NCBI RefSeq assembly: GCF_019649055.1 | Contig: NW_026570254.1 | Location: forward strand, 992,001 to 1,056,000 | Direction: 5' to 3' | From: Paramacrobiotus metropolitanus | Taxonomy: Eukaryota; Tardigrada; Eutardigrada; Parachela; Macrobiotidae | Length of the DNA: 64,000 bases | In this document: piece after piece, positions 35,214-47,400 of the stretch | How positions within the stretch are numbered: the stretch's first letter is position 1 | Layout of the letters: each line of letters begins with the position of its first letter | Made by a program: the position numbers and the translations under genes | Notes under the pieces: model-generated | The model's input: the letters and a program-made list of their open reading frames with translations, nothing else | Database searches by the model: none | Told to the model about the DNA's origin: nothing

Positions 35214-37872
35214 TCAAAACTTAATCCCGTTCTTCCGGTACAGGTTCAGGACACTTTCATTTTTATCGGCTAGTCGCAAGAACATCGAGCCCACAATGCA
35301 GTCTTGCAGCTGGTCTTCCACAAACAGCCGTACGGGTTTTTCGTGCCCTTTCCCCACCAAAAGCTGACGCGCTTTTTCGATTGCGCTCTCGTCAAAAGGT
35401 CCATTTCCGTTAGTTCGACCTGGTAAACACGTGAATCATACTTTCGCAAAATTCATACCATACTATATAAGAGTATCAAGACAAATCTCGTTCATAAAAT
35501 TTGATTACAATACATCAACAAAACAGCGGGTTTAGTAGCGGGATAAAAACAGATATATAGATGCTATCTATATATCCGTTTTTGGGCATTCATCACATAA
35601 AAAGCACTCCTCAATTCATTCAGAGACGGGATATCCTTACCGGTGATCTGTACAGGGTTGATCCACTTGGGGATTTGCATCAGCTCCGGCGTGATGGACC
35701 GAACTGCGGCAAGAGGAGTAATGGCAGTCTCCCCCAAATCAATGAAGAAAAGCAGCAGTTCCTCAGTTTCCACAAATCTGTTTAAGACCAACGCCCGCAG
35801 CCAAATTTTTTCTGTAAGCAGCAGCTGTTAGTAACACTCGTTATCTAATACTCCTTGGTAGACAACCGTAGACTTACCTCCTCCCGGAATATCTGGACTT
35901 TCCACTTTAGCACAAACTGCAGCTCCCACAGATGGCAGGTGGCCAAAGTGGAGCATCTGGGAATATCTGGATGCGGCAGCGTTTTCAATTTTTACCATGA
36001 GCTCCCCCATTTTCTTATCTAACACAGAAATACCAAGATTACCACACACGGAAGATATCAATGTTGCAGTAGCGGCACAGCTGTCATGAAACAACGTTGC
36101 TCACCATATTCCTGTCCCTCATCCTCGACAACAAACACGTACTCCGGGTCAGCCACGCTCTGGACGTAAACCTTTATCATTGGCTCATTTTCATCTCCTC
36201 CACAACTCCGGCGATAAGGAATATCATCGGCGAAGTATTTGTATGGGACATTTGGAGGCCAAATGTTTCGCAGTGGCCCCGGAGATGCCCTAGATGAAGG
36301 GCGATTTCCGTTGTGGGACACCGGGGTCATGGGGCGCATCCTTCGACACTTGCACTCTTTTTCGTTTCCATGTTGCGCTTCCACTCTTTATTTCCGTTAA
36401 TATATCGCAGAAAAAAAGTGGGGAGATTCGTTTCAGGCATGTTACCTGTCACAAATATAAATAATATCAAGCAACACAGACAAAAGAAACACTGATGTCA
36501 GCCAGGCTGGGAATGTTAGAACACTACATTGTACAACATTGAAAGCTCAGATTGTACAACACCGTTGTACAATCTAAACTTCTGTCGATAGTAGCGACGG
36601 GATCTACCTTGCTGAACTCTTTACAGTTAACGCTACTTCTATCGATAAATCACAATATTCGTTAATAATTTCAAATTCAAATAAAAATTCCTGTATCCAA
36701 AAAAGCTCTCAAATCGGACAACTTTATAGCGCGGGTTTTCCAACAGAATTTCAAATCCCTTTGAAATTAAAATCTAAACAAATTCTGTTGACTCTGAAGT
36801 GTGAAGCACCTACCGTCACCATTTCCAACTTCTTGGGGCGGTTGTGATGTAGGCTTGAATTCCTGAACCTTTGTAATGTCCAGATTTTCAAACAAGCCCT
36901 TACTTGCCGAATGTTGCCTTGGAGGCGTAACGAAAAGACTATTATCATGGCTCATCGAATCCATGCCTTTCGACCCAGACGAAACTGTTGCCGGGGAACG
37001 GCTGTTTTCTGCGTCTGCATAAAACGACTTCGATTCAGATCGTTATCTCAATGAACTGACTGAACTGTAAAACACTGACTTCCGAATCCCGAGGAAACTT
37101 GCGGGCAATTAAATTTGCATTTGCATAGAAGATAGAAATCGATTTTCAGAACGCAGCAAAACTTAACTATTTTTTTCAAATCTCAAAGCGTGATATCGTG
37201 AAACTGAAGTCAGTGCTAGATTACCGTAACCTTGCACTCACCAATACTGCGAGAAATTCGAGCATTTTCAATCTGCGGACTGGACATTGTCTGCTCTTTG
37301 TGCTGATGCCGTTCCGTTGGCTGAGGTGTTCCGGAACGGTGGACAGCGTCGACTGAGGCCACGCTGCTGGAAGTGCTCCGCGGGGAATTCTCCGTTTCCT
37401 TCTGCAAACGCAACACGGTAACCGGAGATCATAAACGCTGATCGGAGTACAGCAACCGTTTATTTGAACGGTTCTACTTCTGACCTACCTGATCGTACTT
37501 TCGGGAATCGGCTAACAGCGAGGACGTTTGCTGTGGTTTGCTGATCTTTGGCTCTTCCATTCTCGTCTGCTTGGGCGTTCGCTGGCTGTTTTCGGCGGCA
37601 TCGTAGATAGTGCAAAACATACTCAAACTCTCCTCACCAGGTTTGGCCCTAAAACGTAAAATCCGCCATGATCCTTCTGCAACTCCCTTTCATAATTTTG
37701 TTAGCTATAGTAGACAAAAATAAAGCCGAAAATAAAGTTTAAGCGAGCCTGCAGCATTCAGCAGACTTTGGAAGGATTTCCGAAATTGGCGTTCGGGCAC
37801 ATTGCAGCCGTGCATTGGTCACTGCAAGTCGGTAATAGTTAACGGGTTAACCTACCTTTGGCTCAAGGCCAT
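35214..37872 (-). CDS. Single Tudor-domain protein with long disordered N-terminus
   Basis: - strand exons: 37872-37856, 37648-37489, 37401-37242, 37014-36814, 36383-36105, 36018-35878, 35811-35641, 35419-35214; phases 2, 0, 1, 1, 1, 1, 1; about 444 residues. The first coding exon is 17 nt (MALSQ plus two bases). Residues 1 to about 210 are Ser/Pro/Gln-rich and probably disordered. The C-terminal half is an extended (SN-like) Tudor fold: IKVYVQSVADPEYVFVVED, a helix (KMGELMVKIENAAASRY), GAAVCAKVES, WLRALVLNRF, LLLFFIDLGETAITP, then PVRLFVEDQLQDCIVGSM. The arrangement resembles the single Tudor domains of TDRKH and AKAP1, proteins that bind methylated partners, but no KH domain is visible. Where canonical Tudors have FVDYGN this one has FIDLGE, so methylarginine binding is doubtful. 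The acceptor of exon 5 (aaagag at 36384) is weak and that join is uncertain. Confidence 0.75.
35545..35583. repeat. 18-bp inverted repeat with 3-base loop
   Basis: Arms aaaaacagatatatagat and atctatatatccgttttt pair with one mismatch around a gct loop, inside the last intron of the Tudor gene (35420-35640). Confidence 0.8.
36549..36575. repeat. 12-bp perfect inverted repeat with 3-base loop
   Basis: agattgtacaac, acc, gttgtacaatct, in the fourth intron of the Tudor gene (36384-36813). A further copy of attgtacaac lies just upstream (about 36529), and imperfect inverted pieces (cgatagtagcg / cgctacttctatcg) follow to 36645, so the segment may be a small decayed foldback element. Confidence 0.7.
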
Positions 37873-39260
37873 TCTTGATTCTTCCCAAATTAATTATCCA
37901 GCAGTAATAATTTTCGTTGACATATGACCTATCGAAACACCATACAAACTCTTTCAAAAATGATTCTTGGAGCTGCTGAATGATTAGTCGAACAAGTTAC
38001 AAGTTCATACAAATTTAACGTTTCTCACTATACTTCCTTCATTACCTGCCACCGAGTTAGTAAAATTTTGAATAATGATGGAATATGATAGAATAGAAAC
38101 CATCAAATGCACAAGAAAAACGGAAGAGAATTATTAAAGAACGCTTCTAAAGTAAAAAAAGTGTAAAAAAAAACAGAAAGCGAAGCTGCGGAAACACCAA
38201 AACTTTTCCTCGGAGCGATCAACAATAACATGGACGATTTTTCCCGAACCGAAGCAGTTGAATTCGATGGACAGAGACATGACACATGCATAATATATAA
38301 ATGCGTACTGCGTAGTACATCTTTACCGCACGGTACTGTACCGTCGTTTGTACGTGAGTCACCTGACGGTGAGCTTATCATTTTGATGCATTATTTTTAT
38401 GTACTGGTTACGACCGAGACTTGGGTTGTTTTTAAATATTCAACATTTAACTACTGTATCAAGTAAATAGTGTGCCAGCGCTTGCATTTGTGCTTACTGA
38501 AAATTACAATCATGTTAATTGACGGCGTGTCTTATGTTGAGGTCAGTACAGACTAGCCGGTACCGCACTTCCACTTTGTTTTTATTTTTATTGCTTGGTT
38601 TCCAATTAAACTGATTGAAATAAAATATATTACAGAGCAGTTTTTCTTCTCTCTGCAATGGTTGTATAATGCACACAAAATAAATCAAAATCACTGACGT
38701 TGCCGTTAGTAATGCGCCACCGTGCCGTTTCACTCGTGGTCAGTGACAATTCCGTCAGTCTTGTCTTTTACGATCAGTCTAATCTGAATTTCTCAAGTTT
38801 TTCATATTATTTTAACCATAGCACGAATGAAGGTTGGTTAAAAATGACTGTAAGTACGACTGTAAAGTTGTAATTTAGTGGCGCTTTTATCCTTTAAGTA
38901 GTTTTCTTTTTATCCTTTAAGCATTTTCTGTTGCTACTCCGATGCCCCCGTTAATCCCAACAATCTGTATCACGATATGTACATGTAGATATAATACGTA
39001 TTATCACATACAGATATGGAAGTACATAAGAATTATCATATTTATAGATACTCGTATTATGCATTTATGGTACTTTGTAAAAATTATTAATGGTACTGAA
39101 TTCTAATGGTTTTATAAATTATGGTACAAAATGGTTTACCATTAAGAAACATATTGCACATGTCGTTCAGAATCAAGTTAAGAAATTAACATTTTGATTT
39201 CACAATATAAAACCATCGGTGTAACGTCTGTACATTAAATTAATAAAAACCACAACGTAC

Positions 39261-39406
39261 CTATGCCGGCTATGCGCATACTTCCTGGATTCTGGACGGT
39301 ATCATAAGCTCCTCCCAACAAGTAGGAATACTCGAATAAAATGTTTGGGTTGACCGCTTGTAGTATTAGAAGGATGGCCACATGGCTCACGCTCAAGCTT
39401 GATTCC
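39261..39406 (-). CDS. Candidate internal exon of an unidentified - strand gene
   Basis: Acceptor cgcaatag|G at 39407/39406 and donor ATA G|gtacgt at 39261/39260 enclose 48 codons in phase 2 to 1: a hydrophobic stretch (HVAILLILQAV) then NPNILFEYSYLLGGAYD. Could be a membrane or secreted protein. No neighbour exon with matching phase was found, and no family is recognised. Confidence 0.3.
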
Positions 39407-40085
39407 CTATTGCGAAAAAGATGCAGCAATCCAGTGTTTCTATTGCTTCGCCTTTTGCATTTAGAATGCCGATTGGTAATAATTTTACTATCCCTACACA
39501 TGATCACTAGTTGTCCACTTACGCCGATCAAATGTAAAAATCGGGTGGCAGCATTTTAAACTTAAAGCAGCATTGTTGCAGCTTACAGCGTTAACAAAAT
39601 AAGTTCCGCTTTGTCTTCACATATGTTCCGGCAAGAAACTCGATAGAATTCGAATAAGTACGCTATTTTATCGCCTAAAATTTTATTTTCGGCATCGACC
39701 TCGTTCAATGGACTGTTTTCACCACGGCAAGCTACACAGCCGATTACTCAAGGTTCGTAATTAATCCGAAAACTTTTTGTTTTTTATACTTTAACGTAAT
39801 CTGATTTCTTAGCAAATTGTTAGCAAGATTGCTTTTTGAACTATAGTTTGTAGACTCTGACTGTGTACTGCGTACTAACACAGGTATGCGTCGTTTTTTG
39901 CGAGTTTTGGCATAAATGTACGTAGTAGGCGCAGTTTCTTGTCAGTATGCCATACCGATACTGATGCCGCTTCCGGCTGTTAATCCCCGATCTACATAGT
40001 GACGATACAGTAGGCTACCTTAGACTTGCAATGTTTAACACAAATATGAAAATACTGGACATTTTTGAAATCGCCATCTAAGCGG

Positions 40086-40579
40086 TCAATGAAGCAGAAG
40101 ACACTGAATATTTCTAAGCACCTGTTGAAGAAAAGCCGAAGAGAATAATGAGCAAGCTAGTCTTCCACGTCGGTCTTTGAAATACCAGTAATAGACTGAG
40201 TGGCGTATTTCGCCGTTCTGGCCACTGGTCATCACCGCCTGTACGTCTCTCTCTTTTCTCTTTCTTCCTTTCACCATAGTTGGCCTGCGATGACCATCAA
40301 TTTTCAAGCAGGCTTTCTTCTGTCCTGCCACAAGCAGAGCTGTGCAAAGCTGGCCTCGTCTATCCTTATCAAAGTTTTATAGAAATCAAGTGATGAGGAC
40401 GAAACTTGTTCGTTAGCAGAGTGAATGTTATGGACAATTTGTGATAATTTGTGTTCAGTTGTCAGGCCTCCCGCAGCCGGAGATTTTGTAACCATTTCAT
40501 GTTTTGCCGGACTGCATTCTGAAAGAGGAGCTTCGAATTTGTAGTGCACGATGATCTGAATTCTGAAATCGATGATCAC
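40086..40579 (-). other. Two overlapping - strand open frames, possibly one broken gene
   Basis: A frame from 40579 to 40304 (SSSSLDFYKTLIRIDEASFAQ) overlaps a second from 40331 to 40086 (KIDGHRRPTMVKGRKRKERD, HSVYYWYFKDRRGRL) in a different frame, in GC-richer DNA than the flanks. Both look mildly protein-like. They could be a frameshifted exon, a decayed gene copy, or chance. Confidence 0.25.
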
Positions 40580-41357
40580 AGCATTCTGATGTTTATGGAA
40601 TATTTATCTGTTTGGGCATTGTATTATTGATGTTACTACCATGTTTGGATGTGGATTGAAGGGCTTTATTATTCAAATCTGTAAATATTATAGTATCTGT
40701 AACTGTAAGCAAAATAATTATGTTATTTTAGTTGCTTCTGTCGCCGTATTCGGGAAAGCAGATATCTGTACATACTGTACGGCAGTTGTACCGTATAATA
40801 AAATATATACGTTCATTGTGAGGAAAGTAGTTTTTTTCTAATAAGTTCAAGTATATCTAATTGATTTTTGCGAATTTGTATCTGCGTAAATGAGTTTGTT
40901 TTTCGGTTTTTACAGTAGCAGCGAAGCGTGTTTTTATTCTCTGTTTTTAGCAGTAGTCTACGTAATATCATTTCTAATTTTCAATAACATAACGGGCGAT
41001 GAAATGACAATAGATATTCAGAGATAGGCATGCATCTGTTAGAATTTCTCATCCATTTGATCCGCTCATTCTTTAATTGTGACAGCATACTGTAGAGTGT
41101 CGTAACCATCATGGCCTATTTTTCAAGTATCTCGTAATCTTCCTTGAATGACCAATATTGTAAAATACCATTCGCGATCGACGCGTAACAATCCCGCTTT
41201 ATTTGGGATTAGCTTTTTTACGAGCAATAAATCATGTGCTCTTAACCATTTCCTTTTTATCCCGATCGTCAATTAGTTTGCCTAAACCCTGAGCGCGCAT
41301 TTTTCTGGGGGCTGTGCGAACTTGAACTTATCACTGCAATGTCCTTTCCCTTGCAGA

Positions 41358-41493
41358 ATGCTCTTTGATCCACGACTGGAAAAACGGCTGTTTGCGCCTG
41401 TTGAGATGGAGCATTGTCGTGTTTGGCCTAGAGTAAAATTATCTCAGCAGTTGATTAGTGATGCTTGAGCAGGAATGCCAACACAATGGTTAG
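41358..41493 (+). promoter_or_regulatory. Two upstream ORFs in the Dachsous leader
   Basis: An acceptor with a strong tract (tttcccttgcag) ends at 41356, suggesting a 5' UTR exon. ATG 41358 opens 36 codons ending TGA 41466-41468. ATG 41461 opens 10 codons ending TAG 41491-41493, overlapping the main ATG at 41486 in another frame. Together they would be expected to restrain translation of Dachsous. Confidence 0.55.
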
Positions 41494-44400
41494 CGGCGTC
41501 AAAACAATGTGGACGTTATTTATATTTGCCGGCCTCTTGCCGGTTGTGTGTTACGCGGACGTTACACAGAATTTCCTGGTGGACGAAGGAGTACCGCCGG
41601 ATGTCGTAATTGGTATGCTAAGCGCTCCCAGCGGATCACACGATGCCTATCCGCCGCCACCCTACATCATCATGGCCGATCAGGAGACTGTCGGCAGTGA
41701 TTTGTTCATTAACGAGAATACCGGTGAAATTAGGACAAAAATCACAATGGACCGCGAAGTGACAGATTTTTATTCTTTTATGGCCGTTCCATTGTCGGGT
41801 GGGCCGAATATTCGGGTGCGCATTGCCGTACAGGATGTGAATGACCACTCACCCACCTTCAAGTCCGATGGGGTTAATATTGAATTCTCCGAATCGCAGC
41901 CGCGCGATACACGCCGGAGTCTGCCGCCCGCATACGACCAGGATGTGGGCATTAACAGTACACAGCGTTATGAGATTGTGTCAGGTAATATTAATCAAGT
42001 CTTCCGGTTATCCTCGCGGCGCGGTCGCGACGGTACACTATATCTGGATCTGGAAATTAACGGAGTTTTGGACCGTGAAACGGTGGAGAATTATCTCTTG
42101 ACCGTTGAAGCGTACGACGGTGGGAATCCGCCGCAGACGGGCCGCCTGAAAGTGAACATCACTCTACTGGATGATAACGACAATCAGCCGTTATTTAGCG
42201 AGAGCCGCTATTACGCCAGTGTTCTGGAGAATGCCACCGTGGGGACGGAACTGTTGCGAGTGGAAGCGACAGATGCGGATGCGGGACGGAATGGCCAGGT
42301 TTCATATTCGATTAATCGCCGGCTAAGTGATGGGGAACATATTTTCACAGTCAATTCCCAGTCGGGGGTGGTCAGTCTTAATAAGGCGCTAAATTATGAA
42401 GAACGCTCGGCTTACGAACTGGTCATCACGGCCCGGGACAATGGCACGCAGCCGCTGGAGTCTTCGGCCTTTGTCTACATCGACGTGCTGAACGTCAACG
42501 ACCAGCCGCCGCGGATCGACGTGGTTTTTCTGAACAACGCCAGTGGGTTTGTGGCGGAAAATGTCCCAGTGGGAGAATTTATTGCGCGCGTATCAGTTGT
42601 CGATGAAGATGCGGTGCCCGGGGATTCTAAAATTCTTTTGAATATGACAGGCGATATGGACAAATTCGATCTACTGTCAGAAACAGCATCAGTTTTCATG
42701 ATTCGCGTCAAGAGCGGCCTAGATTATGAGGCGCAGAGCAATTACACGTTATCCCTCGTCGCCTCTGACGGCGGCATTCCACCGTTGTTGAGTGAAAAAT
42801 TTGTTAGCCTATTAGTCCACGATGTAAATGATAATGCGCCTGTTTTCGATAAATCTGTCTATCAAGTCGAGACGTCGGAAACTGTGGACAACGGCACGGT
42901 GTTGCTGCACGTGTCAGCTGACGATGTCGACAGCGGGGACAATGCCCGCGTGGAGTATTTTTTATTAGATCCCGCTGATGCTAAAAAGATCCGTATTGAC
43001 CCCACCACAGGTATAATCCAGTCGGCAATGGCGTGGGATTGTGGAACGGCCAACATGGACATTGTAATCGGCGCTCGTGACCACGGAAAGCCGGTCTTAT
43101 CTTCGACAGCTGCTGTCCGACTGGTGTTCCGCTCCGACGACGACACCGCGCCCGTCTTCCACCGGCACTGGTACAATGTGTCTCTTCGGGCGGAAGATGC
43201 TCGTATTGGCAATTGTTTTCTTAAGGTAAGCTGCGGGCCGGTATTGTTCGGTTGCGTGAAAAGAATCCGTAGTGATTGGTGTACAGCGGGGTGTTGTGTA
43301 AAGGATTTTCGTAGTCTTGTCAAAAGACCTTTTTACCGAGGATGATAGCTGGATTGGCAGACTCGCCATGTTGCATCACGGCTGCTTTCAGCCTCAATGA
43401 GTTGCCTTTGGGCCTTTTAGGAAAAATTCACAAGCTCGCAGTGCTTTTCCGTAAGAATGATGCTTTTCACTCAGAATGATCGTTTTTGAGATTTATGATT
43501 GCCAGAACCAGCTGCTCTATTAGTCAGATTACTTTAGAGTGCAGTGTGCTCGGTGGTCCATATCGTGATGGGAAACAGAGAGATCTTGTTATTTAGCAAA
43601 GAAACCAACCATTAGTGGCCGCAAATATTCAGTCTCAAAAGTCCTAGGACTTTTGAGACTGAATATTTGCGGCCTCAGTCTGTCACTGAAAATTTTTTGC
43701 CGCCAGAAATTGGAAAAATTTGAAAAAGCACTAAGGATAGCTAGTAAAATCTTACACTTTGTAGAGCAAATACAACTGTACTGAAATTTTTATCAAATAG
43801 AAAACTAAACGGCAAATGCTCTAAATTTTACAGTGGATTTTAAGCTGCGCGGTGTATTTGTACCTTATCGACACGAATTTAGAGCTTGACGGCACGTGAG
43901 TTGGGATAAAAATGTGTGAATAGACTTGTCGCATTCAGCGTACAATTTACGATATGCCGAGCAGACGCTTCTGGAGTTTGTAATGTGAAGTTAATTGACC
44001 TTTATAATGAATGTAAGGCTTGTTGACCGGAACACGCAGCCAGTGCGGCTTCTCTGGCCTTAAGGCGCTTCCGGTTGTTGTTCACATGGAGATAGGCACG
44101 CAATCATCAAACAGCCATTTGACTGGACAAGCCGAAAGTGTTATGTTCTTACTAATTAGCTACATCAGCATTGCAATTAGACTATTTCCGTGTTACTGGA
44201 TAGTGGATACTTTCCACATAGCAAAAAATAAGGAGAACGCCACGGTCAGCAAGGACATCGTTAAAACACCCCGAATGATTGATTATGACAGTTCTTGCTG
44301 TCAGTAGTGCGGCAAGAAGAGCAGCCGATTTCTTCATTAAGATTCTCACCAAAGAAGACGGTAATTAAACGCCGTGCGTTGTATTCAAACAGACCAAAAC

Positions 44401-47400
44401 AATACCCGTATTTGATTAAGTTTTGCCTGTTAAGTGTGTGCACTGACGATGTGCAAACTAATAGTAGCAGTTTGGAATTGTTCTTCCTAGTTTATTGTTA
44501 TTGGACTGAAAATGTTTGGTTAAACAGTTGGTAATTGTACAAGCAGGTAAATCTGTCATATGTGTTTAGGGGGTAAAGCTATCATATTGCCTTTACCCCC
44601 CTCCAGTTCTAACCATGTGCTTTCGCGTTAGCTTTAACGCCGGTGAACTTTCGATTATAAACATGTCCAATTGGCAAACCCGTAATACAAATATCAACAA
44701 GTAATGCATTGCACTCTAGCAGCTGGTTCAATCCGCTACCAGGATTGGCGCATGATGTATGGAAACCTTTCGGAAGGTAACTTGATATGAGGAAACAGCA
44801 GAACGGAATTTGCTGCACTGGGAAATGCGATGCAGATAATTATGTCACCGAGTTCATGCTCGGATTAGCTAGTTCACCTTATGCTTTGTGTGCCGGAGAT
44901 ATTTTCCCATCATCGCCCTATCTGCCGGCTCGGCCTCTCTGTAAAATTGCTGTAAAATGGAAACCATAATCGGCTTAGAGAGATCTGGAATCCGGTGATG
45001 CGGCGCTTACGTTTTTGAAAAATATCGCCGACTGCCGCGAAGGTCATGTAATGTGTATGGCGCCGAGTGCGGCAAGCTTGTTGCTGATGCGGTGCAGTTT
45101 TAATTAAGTTTCATTGATGGGTCCAAGTTAAGGCATTGAAAGAATGGATTGCCGATAATCTCCTGCAGTCTTGTGGCTAAAGTGTTTATAATCAGTGGTG
45201 CCGCGGGCAGGAAGAGCATTTGCATTTAAGAAAGACCACATTGCCCCCTTAATTGTAATTCAGGAACGTTTGTTGAGTGAATTGTCTTGTTCTTGTAATC
45301 AAAATGACTATCTCATGATCTGTCGCGGCAGGAACGCATCGGCTGCCTTGCCGTGCCCCGTTTTTCTCTGCTCCGTACCAAGTGGCTGCAGTTGGTACGG
45401 GGCCGGAATTTACGGCCTTATTGACCATGTGGTCAATAATAGTTTCGTAACAGCACAATCCAGAATCTGTCAAAACAGGTCATTTTCTAAATTAATAACG
45501 CTGGTGGAAAAATCAATATTATTAATGGTTATGAGCCGGACAGCTCGGCTCGGCCAGTTTGTATGTGCATATCAACCGGTCTGTTATAACTATAAGGGAA
45601 ACGTTAGGCGGAATCCAAGCGACAACTCGGGCTTTTATGGCTTGGAGCACTTCCGTTCTTTGGGCTCATTGTACCGCCGGCCTCCTATCTGCTTACGTTT
45701 GATTATTTGTCTTACAGTGATCGGTTTGTACTTTATGGGTGGCGGCCAATGAATACCACAAGAGCACTCAGAATGCATACCAGAATAATATAAGGCAGTT
45801 TTAAATTGATCCAGATTTCTCAGGCCTCTTTTACCGCCATTTGTCTGATGAACTAGAGGAAGCGTCAACAATTCGGGGCTTTGTTGAAATCATCTGGAAA
45901 AGAATGCTCGTAGTGATGCACTTTGTCTTCGGCATGGTGCAGACTGATGACTGCGTCATATTCTTCCACGATTTTGTTGGCTTTTCCTTTCGCTCTAGTT
46001 CGCTAATGGTCATTTTCACTATGAGAAATTACCAGGCATACATTTAACAGTTTTTTTTCGGCCGAGAGAATCCAGAACAAGACGAAAAGAAAGAGTGTCA
46101 CGGCAATTCAGAATAGGACGACAATAGAGATATTTGTTTCATAGCTAATTAATTTAAATGCCATAACGGAAGTTGGTTTTATTATGTTTTTATAAACAAA
46201 GGTTAGAGAAAAAAAGACGTCGCTTTTCCCAGTTTCTCAAGGCCCGCACACAAATCCGCCTTTGTCTAGTTTTGAAATATGATGTACCTTTGTACTTAAA
46301 TGAATGCGCTGGTACATACGTCATACCTTGAAATATTCATTAGAATAACGCTTATTGACGACTAGGGGGACATAATAAAGCCACAGGGTTGGCAACATGT
46401 TTGCCAGAGGTTGATAATATCGTTTACCATTCCATAAATCATTTGCCGGACACACAGTATCAGCTGGTACTGAGCCGTTAGGAATCTCCTGTTTTACCAG
46501 CTTGATTTACGGCTCTGGTCATTATTGGAAAGTTTATGGAGCGATCGGGTTTAGTTGTGGGAAAGCATGCATTGCGCATTTGGAGAGAGGTTTATTTTGT
46601 AAATTTGTCCATTAAAAGTATATTATAATATGAAACCGCCATTCATGCTTCACTGCATTTAGGCCCTCGCAGATCTTTGCTTGGTCCTTTTATTTCAGAA
46701 GCATTTGTTCACAATAATGTCTGCGCTAGTTTCGTGAGCATATTAAATATGATATTCAGTATTCCACTCAGTTAATTGATTTACAATGTTCTTCAAATTA
46801 TGTCTTTTTAAATTGTTTTCTTTTCTGAATTTGTAATTTTGGTTCTTCATGACAAACGCGCACGCTGCCCCAACCTCTTCATATTTGTAACACGGATTAA
46901 GGAGTCTAGGCGAATGTTTGCGTACGAAATTTCTGTAAGTGGTCGGAAGGCTTGGCGAATTTCAGAAAAATGACCGTCAGCTGGACATCGCATGCTGCGA
47001 TAAAAGGCACCACAGCTTAATCTTTCACTTGGCCAGTCAAAAACAATAGATAAGAAGCTTACAAGTCCCATTTCAAATGGGCTCGTATTTGCCGAATATA
47101 ATGCAGAATATGAGCACCGTTAATAAGTACGTTTTTGGATTAAGCCAGGTAGTTGTGAAATACATTTGCGTGACCTTACGGATGGATGTCATGACTCTTA
47201 TGGTTTATACAGTATATTGCTCACCGTGCAGCGTACTTATATATAATTATTACATGCTGTGGCCACTGGCCCACAGTGTACTGTTCAATATACAAATGCA
47301 CGATATTAACTGTTTTTAATTGATGTTATTGTTTAAGATTATTTACGAGTTAGATGTAACCTGAAAAGTGTCCAGTGACCGGTGTGAAACTGTTCGCACA

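Larger units (their letters stand above)
37873..41356. other. 3.5-kb divergent intergenic region with orphan coding-like pieces
   Basis: Between the divergent starts of the Tudor gene (-) and Dachsous (+), so it should hold both promoters. Mostly AT-rich. It contains one well-bordered - strand candidate exon (39261-39406) and a pair of overlapping - strand frames (40086-40579), listed separately. A + strand frame from ATG 38230 reaches a good donor (GTA C|gtgagt at about 38353) but has no clear partner. Confidence 0.4.

Noticed and set aside
36058-36384. ATG or GTG near 36384 as a separate gene start for the Tudor protein
   Set aside because: Upstream exons 36814-37872 join with consistent phases and end in a start codon, so this is better read as an internal exon.
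42862-43323. 153-codon - strand open frame
   Set aside because: Antisense shadow of Dachsous repeats 4-6; the sense strand has clear cadherin motifs.
45195-45752. 185-codon + strand open frame in Dachsous intron 1
   Set aside because: Starts with GTG, has no recognisable motif or splice context, and an open frame of this length is about what chance gives in 64 kb at this base composition.
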